This document shows, piece after piece, positions 59,226 to 64,000 of a DNA stretch of 64,000 nucleotides. The stretch covers positions 1 to 64,000 of the forward strand of contig NZ_JBEHWS010000005.1 of assembly GCF_040239565.1 (NCBI RefSeq), written 5' to 3'. Each line of letters starts with the position of its first letter. The stretch's first letter is position 1. The notes beneath the pieces were generated by a model, which had not been told where the DNA came from, ran no database searches, and saw only the letters and a program-made list of their open reading frames with translations. Source of the stretch: Fulvimarina sp040239565. GTDB taxonomy: Bacteria; Pseudomonadota; Alphaproteobacteria; Rhizobiales; Rhizobiaceae. Both the position numbers and the translations under genes were made by a program.

Positions 59226-60445
59226 CGCGTCCGGACCGGGAGGCCGGCTCCATGGCAAAGCGGAAATCGGAAGACATCATCGGCGAGGCGGAAGCCCGTC
59301 TCGAGAAGATCGACTGGTTGTCCGCCTGTGCCGCCATCGCTTCCATCAGCGCCGTCGGCATCGCGCTGGGCCTCGGTCTGCCGCTTTTGAGCGTCATTCT
59401 GGAACGGCGCGGCATCTCGGCGAGCCTCATCGGTGCAAACACGGCTGTCGCCGGACTCGCTTCGCTGATCGCTGCCCCGCTCATCACGCCGATCGCCCGA
59501 CGGCTCAGCGTACGGCTGACCATGCTGATTGCGATCCTCGCCAGCGCATTGTCGGCGGTCGGCTTTTATGTCTTCGAAGCCTTCTGGACATGGTTTCCGT
59601 TGCGCCTCGTCTTCCACTTTTCGATCACAGCGCTCTTCATCCTGTCGGAGTTCTGGATCAACGCCGCCGCGCCGCCTCGCTCGCGCGGCTTCGTTCTCGG
59701 CATCTATGCGACGGTTCTTTCGCTGGGCTTCGCACTGGGGCCTTACATCTTCTCTGTGGTAGGATCGGTCGGCTTCATGCCCTTCGGCATCGGGGCGGGC
59801 GTAATCCTCTTCGCCGCTTTCCCGCTGCTTCTTGCCTGGAACCGCCAGCCGCCGCTCGAACGGCGCGGCAATGATCGCTCGTTCTGGCGCTATATCTGGG
59901 TCATCCCAACAGCCACGGGCGCCGTGCTCGTCTTCGGCGCTGTGGAAGCCGGCGGTTTCGCGCTCTTCCCGGTCTTTGGCAACCGCATCGGCTTTACCGA
60001 ATCGGCCGCCGCCCAGCTGCTGACCGCGATCGGCCTCGGCAATGTCGTGATGCAGATTCCGATCGGCCTCCTGTCCGACCGGGTGAAGGACCGCCGCACG
60101 CTTCTTGCGATCTTCGCGACGGTCGGCCTGATCGGAACACTCTTCCTGCCAGCGCTTTCGACGAGCTGGACGCTCATGGCGGGCGTTCTCTTCCTCTGGG
60201 GTGGGGTCGTCGCCGGTCTATACACGGTGGGGCTCGCCCATCTCGGATCGAAGCTATCGGGCTCCGATCTTGCAGCGGCGAACGCCGCCTTCATCTTCTG
60301 CTATTCGGCCGGCATGCTGGTCGGCCCGCAGGTGATCGGCTCAGGGATGGATATCTTCGGCCCGAACGGATTTGCCTGGTCCCTCGCCATCTTCTTCGGG
60401 GCCTATATGATCCTCGTCGCGAGCCGGCGCTTCTTCGTGCGGTAG
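59222..60445 (+). CDS. MFS transporter (YcaD-like)
   Basis: A 407-residue twelve-helix major facilitator. Helices are clear at IASISAVGIALGLGLPLLSV, GANTAVAGLASLIAAPLIT, LVFHFSITALFILSEFWINA, GFVLGIYATVLSLGFALGPY and later pairs; signature SEFWINAAAPPRSRGFVLGI resembles the YcaD/YfcJ-type group. The substrate is unknown. It has a cytosolic N-terminus with two possible starts (59222 or ATG 59252). It ends the topA-rnr cluster. Confidence 0.88.
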   Translation: MTRPDREAGSMAKRKSEDIIGEAEARLEKIDWLSACAAIASISAVGIALGLGLPLLSVILERRGISASLIGANTAVAGLASLIAAPLITPIARRLSVRLTMLIAILASALSAVGFYVFEAFWTWFPLRLVFHFSITALFILSEFWINAAAPPRSRGFVLGIYATVLSLGFALGPYIFSVVGSVGFMPFGIGAGVILFAAFPLLLAWNRQPPLERRGNDRSFWRYIWVIPTATGAVLVFGAVEAGGFALFPVFGNRIGFTESAAAQLLTAIGLGNVVMQIPIGLLSDRVKDRRTLLAIFATVGLIGTLFLPALSTSWTLMAGVLFLWGGVVAGLYTVGLAHLGSKLSGSDLAAANAAFIFCYSAGMLVGPQVIGSGMDIFGPNGFAWSLAIFFGAYMILVASRRFFVR

Positions 60446-60471
60446 AGTCATAGAGCCCACGCGAACCGGTT

Positions 60472-60960
60472 TCAGCTCTCACCGGGGTGTTTGTGGATCG
60501 GATCGACCCAGTAGACTTCTTCCGGTTTTTCCACTGGCTCGATACCATCGATATTCACGACAACAGCCTCGTTGTCCGATCGCATCAGAACGCATTCGAG
60601 CGTCTGGTCGGGGGCAGCGTTGATCTCTTGGTGGGGCACGAAAGGCGGCACGAAAATGAAATCGCCCGGTCCCGCCTCGGCGACATATTCGAGCTTCTCG
60701 CCCCAACGCATGCGCGCCTTCCCGCTGACAACGTAGATGACGCTTTCGAGTTCGCCATGGTGGTGGACGCCGGTCTTCGCATCCGGCTGGATACTCACCG
60801 TTCCCGCCCAGATCTTCTGCGCGCCGACCCGCGCCTGGCTAATCGCGGCCTGCCGATACATGCCCGGTGTCTGGGGCGTATTGTCGTCGAGCTGGTCGCC
60901 CTTGATGACGCGGACACCGTCGTGTTTCCAGTCACGATCCTCGTGCTGATGGTCCGCCAT
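60472..60960 (-). CDS. Cupin-domain protein
   Basis: A 162-residue cytosolic protein with a double-stranded beta-helix: VHHHGELESVIYVVSGKARM (metal motif HHHxE), WGEKLEYVAEAGPGDFIFVP, PFVPHQEINAAPDQTLECVL (second His). The family is broad; a small-molecule isomerase or sensing role cannot be told. A terminator-like hairpin of the mucR gene lies upstream. The ATG at 60960 is used. Confidence 0.88.
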   Translation of the reverse strand: MADHQHEDRDWKHDGVRVIKGDQLDDNTPQTPGMYRQAAISQARVGAQKIWAGTVSIQPDAKTGVHHHGELESVIYVVSGKARMRWGEKLEYVAEAGPGDFIFVPPFVPHQEINAAPDQTLECVLMRSDNEAVVVNIDGIEPVEKPEEVYWVDPIHKHPGES

Positions 60961-60987
60961 GGCGTCCTCCTCGCCGAATGCGTTTCC

Positions 60988-61020
60988 GCAAAAGAAAAAG
61001 CGCGACCAAACGGCCGCGCC
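60988..61020 (-). terminator. Terminator of mucR
   Basis: On the minus strand GCGCGGCC pairs with GGTCGCGC around GTTT, followed by TTTTTCTTTT. Confidence 0.88.
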
Positions 61021-61066
61021 TCATCATAATCCAAAGACTGGTTCTCGCCAGTCCGCAGTTCGAGAC

Positions 61067-61495
61067 TTACCGGCCGCGACGACGCTTGTGGCCGAGGCCC
61101 ATCTGCTTGGCGAGACGCGAGCGGGCGGCCGCATAGTTCGGCGCAACCATCGGGTAGTCGGCCGGCAGGTCCCACTTGTCGCGATATTCTTCCGGCGACA
61201 GGTTGTAATGGGTCATGAGGTGACGCTTCAGCGACTTGAACTTCTTACCGTCTTCGAGGCAGATGATGTAGTCGTCGGTCACAGACTTCTTGATCGGCAC
61301 CGCCGGCTTGGGCTTTTCAGCCTGCGGCTCCTGAGCGGGCGCCGTCGTGCGACCGAGCGCACCGTAAACATCGGAGATCAGAGCTGGCAGTTCCGAAACC
61401 GGTAGCGAGTTGTTGCTGACATAGGCGGCGACGACTTCAGCCGTCAGCTCCATGAGCATTTCATTATTGTCGACCAAAGGTTCGATCTGGTCCAT
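61067..61495 (-). CDS. mucR: MucR/Ros-family transcriptional regulator
   Basis: A 142-residue DNA-binding protein that in rhizobia and Brucella controls exopolysaccharide, motility and cell-cycle genes, often as a histone-like silencer. Residues 10-55 form the N-terminal oligomerisation part; the zinc-finger-like core is DDYIICLEDGKKFKSLKRHL with MTHYNLSPEEYRDKWDLPAD, and PMVAPNYAAARSRLAKQMGL follows. Only one Cys is visible (first Cys position is Asp), as in several rhizobial MucR copies. The basic end GHKRRRGR binds DNA. Strong terminator downstream. Confidence 0.94.
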   Translation of the reverse strand: MDQIEPLVDNNEMLMELTAEVVAAYVSNNSLPVSELPALISDVYGALGRTTAPAQEPQAEKPKPAVPIKKSVTDDYIICLEDGKKFKSLKRHLMTHYNLSPEEYRDKWDLPADYPMVAPNYAAARSRLAKQMGLGHKRRRGR

Positions 61496-62307
61496 CTTGG
61501 ACGTCCTTCATCTTCGTAAGTTCGTTGGTTGCCGGGGCTTTTGCTACCGTCCCATGCATCGTGACATGCCGACTCGTTGATGCAGCGCCTATTACCCGAC
61601 ACAATCGGCCAGTAGTCCCTGTATTGTTATTGGATTACTTCGTGTCAACCCCGATCACGGTCATCCCATAGTTTTATTCGCATCAACGCAAGGAAACAGC
61701 TCCAGGATACAGACATTCTAAAAAGCACGCAGTACGTTGAGTCGCGGCGGAAAAAAGACGAAGGCGCCCGAATACAAACGACTGTTTGCCTGCAAGTCAT
61801 CGTATTTTCTTGTTTGAGTCCCGGCAAAACGCTCTTTCTGGCAGCGCGCTAGCACCGATCGGGAAGAAATCCTGTATAGCGAGCATCTTTTCCGGCATCG
61901 ATTTCGCTTGTTTAAATATGATGCAATTTTAGTAATGATCACGTCTGAATATTTAGATCGAACACTCAGTTACCCCACATAATTCGCCGCTTCGCTTAAG
62001 GGCGAAACACAACGAAGCGTAGCATATCGGGCGCGCGCTTGGTCTTTCGCGCTGATTTTATTGAGGATCGACGACTCATCACAGGCAACCACTTCCCGCC
62101 GGCGCCATCGGCCGACCAAAACGCCGGCAATATCGATTTGATGTCCTCGGCGAACTCCGATGAGAAAGTCGTTCTGGCGACTTTCACCTTCGGCACGACT
62201 ATGGCAGGTTATTGTGCAGCGCGAACCCGGCGAACGGGAGCGCCTTAGACATCAATCGCGGGATCCATACCGGACCGCCTGTCGACCACACGAATGGGAC
62301 ATCATTC
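61496..62307. other. Large gene-free region upstream of mucR and ureJ
   Basis: About 810 bases without a supported gene; frames in it are short and lack family patterns. The first 450 bases are richer in A and T than the surroundings, which fits a strong regulatory region for mucR (itself usually autoregulated at AT-rich sites). The last 300 bases may be old coding sequence. Confidence 0.5.
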
Positions 62308-62886
62308 ATGAAGAAAGCCATCATCCCGGCCGCAGCAACCCTTGTCGCATCGACCGCTACGGCAATGGCACATACGGGGACGCTCGAAGCACACGGATCG
62401 TTCTTCGCCGGTTTCATGCATCCGCTCACAGGGCTCGATCACCTCCTGGCGATCGCGCTGGCCGGCGTCTGGGCTGCCTCGCTTGGGGGGAAATACCGAG
62501 TCGCGCTTCCCCTTGTGTTTCTCGCTGCCATGGGAATGGGTTTTGCGATCGCGCTCCAGACTGGCACGATCCCCTTCGTCGAAGGCGCCATTCTGCTCTC
62601 ACTGGCAACGATCGGGCTGGTGGTTTCCGGCATGATCCGGCCTGGTGCGGCCCTGTCGCTCACGATGGTCGGCGGCTTTGCATTCGCCCATGGAGCCGCT
62701 CACGGCGCCGAAATCGGCGGAGCATCGGCCTTCACCTTTGGAGCCGGCTTCCTTGCGGCAACGGCGGCGATCCTCGCGCTTGGATGCATCGCGGGCGAGC
62801 GTATTCAGTCGGGTGCAATCCCGTTTGCGTCGAAGATCGCAGGTTTTGCGGCGATCGGCGCGAGCATGGTCCTTGCGCTGAACTGA
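62308..62886 (+). CDS. ureJ: HupE/UreJ-family membrane protein
   Basis: A 192-residue inner-membrane protein with a signal-like start (KKAIIPAAATLVASTATAMA, then HTG). The conserved motif HGSFFAGFMHPLTGLDHLLA and later GFAFAHGAAHGAE carry the metal-binding His pattern of the HupE/UreJ family; six helices follow. UreJ is thought to help nickel entry for urease. The ATG at 62308 (GGGACA upstream) fits better than the one at 62212. Next is a urease beta-subunit gene after 35 bases. Confidence 0.9.
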   Translation: MKKAIIPAAATLVASTATAMAHTGTLEAHGSFFAGFMHPLTGLDHLLAIALAGVWAASLGGKYRVALPLVFLAAMGMGFAIALQTGTIPFVEGAILLSLATIGLVVSGMIRPGAALSLTMVGGFAFAHGAAHGAEIGGASAFTFGAGFLAATAAILALGCIAGERIQSGAIPFASKIAGFAAIGASMVLALN

Positions 62887-62921
62887 CGCTTCGCACTTTC
62901 TGAAACTGGGCGGATGAAACG

Positions 62922-63227
62922 ATGATCCCTGGCGAAATCATCACCAAAGATGGTGACATCGTTCTGAACGCAGCTGAAGGCAGCGTTCGGATGGAGGTTT
63001 CCAATGCTGGGGACCGCCCAATTCAGGTGGGCAGCCACTATCATTTCGCAGAAACCAATCCCGCGCTGCAATTCGACAGGATTGCAGCGCGCGGCATGCG
63101 GCTCGACATTGCGGCCGGTACCGCCGTTCGTTTCGAACCGGGCCAGACACGCGAAGTGCGGCTGGTTCCGGTTCGTGGTAGCCGCAAGATCTACGGCTTC
63201 AACGGCGCAGTCATGGGCGCCCTTTAG
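62922..63227 (+). CDS. ureB: Urease beta subunit, isolated
   Basis: The 101-residue beta subunit of a three-chain urease: MIPGEIITKDGDIVLNAAEG, RPIQVGSHYHFAETNPALQF, RLDIAAGTAVRFEPGQTREV, and VRGSRKIYGFNGAVMGAL. All conserved pieces are present and length is normal. It should be followed by ureC (alpha subunit with the nickel site), but the next gene is fliJ on the other strand. ureA is also missing upstream. The ATG at 62922 follows GAAACTGGGCGGATGAAACG. Confidence 0.92.
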   Translation: MIPGEIITKDGDIVLNAAEGSVRMEVSNAGDRPIQVGSHYHFAETNPALQFDRIAARGMRLDIAAGTAVRFEPGQTREVRLVPVRGSRKIYGFNGAVMGAL

Positions 63228-63236
63228 ACAGCTGCC

Positions 63237-63602
63237 TCAGCCGGCAGCTTTCTGAAGTTCGCCTTCTTCGCGCATCAGATCACGCTGCTGAAGCTTTTCG
63301 GCGTGTTCGAACTCGGCCTCCGCCTCTTCGAGCGCGATCTTTGCCGCATTGATCTGAACTCTCAAGTCGTTCACCGAATTGCCGAGGTTCTCCCGCCGCG
63401 TCCGCGCTGCCTTGGCGAACATCGGATAGGCGAAGTGAGTCTGGTCGGTGATACCGCTCTTTTTTTCCTCCGAGGTGATCTGAGCATCGAGATCGCTGCA
63501 CATGCGGTCGAACTCGGCCATCATAAGCTCGAGCTGCTCCACCTGACGTCGCTTCTCGTTCAGTTTGAATCGCGCGAGCCGCGTCAAATTATCTTTCTTC
63601 AT
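63237..63602 (-). CDS. fliJ: Flagellar export protein FliJ
   Basis: A 121-residue coiled-coil protein of the flagellar type III export apparatus. DNLTRLARFKLNEKRRQVEQ, ELMMAEFDRMCSDLDAQITS, and ALEEAEAEFEHAEKLQQRDL form two long helices, as in FliJ. Its position next to ctrA on the opposite strand is the conserved order in many alphaproteobacteria. ATG 63602 has AAGGGGAACGAGG upstream; the longer frame to 63662 lacks one. Confidence 0.88.
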   Translation of the reverse strand: MKKDNLTRLARFKLNEKRRQVEQLELMMAEFDRMCSDLDAQITSEEKKSGITDQTHFAYPMFAKAARTRRENLGNSVNDLRVQINAAKIALEEAEAEFEHAEKLQQRDLMREEGELQKAAG

Positions 63603-63679
63603 GCCTCGTTCCCCTTGAGCGTCCGACATTGAATCGGACCAGTGCGCCAATGCTTCAGACAAGGCTCGGTTGGTAGCCC

Positions 63680-63694
63680 TTAACCGTCTGTTTA
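63680..63694. promoter_or_regulatory. Possible CtrA-binding box
   Basis: TTAACCGTCTGTTTA fits TTAA-N7-TTAA with one mismatch. It lies between fliJ and ctrA, about 80 bases before the fliJ start and 260 before ctrA, so it could serve either gene. Confidence 0.4.
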
Positions 63695-63912
63695 CGCGCA
63701 GGGTTAATCATAGGGACGAGGTTTTAAGGCCGAGTAAATCGGGATCGACTTGAAAAGTCTCGAAAAGACAAACGTCGCCTCGCGGCGCAAGCGGTGCCAC
63801 TCGATCTTACCGTCCGCAGATGCCTGCGGCCTGGTCCATGACGGGCCGATAGCATTTGTTAACCATCTCGTGCCACCATCATGGCCGAACTAAGACAGAA
63901 CAGAGCTTTGCC

Positions 63913-63917
63913 GAATC
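63913..63917. promoter_or_regulatory. GANTC methylation site upstream of ctrA
   Basis: GAATC lies 39 bases before the ctrA ATG. CcrM methylation of GANTC in the ctrA promoter is known to time its expression in Caulobacter; here it is a candidate only. Confidence 0.4.
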
Positions 63918-63955
63918 GATCGAGATTTGGCGCGGCCGGCTGAGAGGAACTTCTT

Positions 63956-64000
63956 ATGCGCGTTCTTTTGATTGAAGACGACAGTGCGGTAGCGCAGAGC
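63956..64000 (+). CDS. ctrA: Cell-cycle response regulator CtrA, 5' end
   Basis: The window ends after 15 codons, MRVLLIEDDSAVAQS, which is the characteristic N-terminus of CtrA (acidic pair Glu-Asp-Asp of the receiver). The ATG at 63956 follows GAGAGGAACTTCTT. CtrA is the master regulator of cell cycle, polarity and flagella in alphaproteobacteria. With fliJ divergent, the assignment is firm despite its short length. Confidence 0.9.
   Translation, partial: MRVLLIEDDSAVAQS

Noticed and set aside
1..64000. CRISPR arrays and rRNA genes
   Set aside because: No regularly spaced repeat series and no rRNA-like sequence were seen.

Overview
The window looks like a chromosomal segment of an alphaproteobacterium of the Hyphomicrobiales (Rhizobiales). 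The evidence is the content: a CtrA start next to FliJ, a MucR/Ros regulator, an Omp2b/RopA-type porin, an IalB protein, an infC gene that starts with ATT, a gatC-acetyltransferase-gatA cluster, pyrB with a non-catalytic dihydroorotase, a TRAP keto-acid transporter and an HWE-type histidine kinase. The family (perhaps Aurantimonadaceae) is only a guess. Codon use is GC-rich throughout except in the first few kilobases.

Bases 1-5160 are a mobile-element scar. An IS3-family transposase gene is split by a 3.7-kb transposon (about 124-3812) with 25-bp inverted repeats and a 9-bp target duplication. The transposon carries an IS1595-type transposase, a winged-helix protein, a Panacea (DUF4065) antitoxin overlapping a putative toxin, a DUF6471 protein and a protein of unknown function. 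To its right lie a truncated IS5 (IS427-group) element and further IS debris, ending at the 3' end of a tRNA-Met.

Bases 5162-25951 are core chromosome: an orphan peptide-binding protein, IalB, a Pmp3-like small protein, a hydrolase, a major porin, tRNA-Thr, infC, panCB, a phosphatase / HD hydrolase / YgfZ cluster, an active dihydroorotase, DUF421, a sensor kinase, an OmpA-like lipid-envelope protein, ndk and phbB. A short sequence upstream of the kinase gene is a chimera of the ndk 5' region and the DUF421 3' end, suggesting an old tandem duplication.

Bases 26226-43243 hold DUF2252 and VOC genes, a nuoABC-GFA-nuoD cluster that stops after nuoD at a hairpin, tRNA-Asp and tRNA-Val, a photolyase, a Uma2 protein, a degenerate amidase with a 51-residue membrane protein, the three TRAP genes, and a membrane cytochrome b with an exported molybdopterin oxidoreductase.

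Bases 43523-64000 hold gatC/GNAT/gatA/chorismate mutase, UPF0173, ruvX, pyrB-pyrC'-plsY-dprA, topA-rnr-DUF983-Nudix-MFS, a cupin, mucR, an isolated ureJ-ureB pair, fliJ and the first 15 codons of ctrA. Many genes inside these clusters overlap by 1-4 bases, which supports translational coupling.
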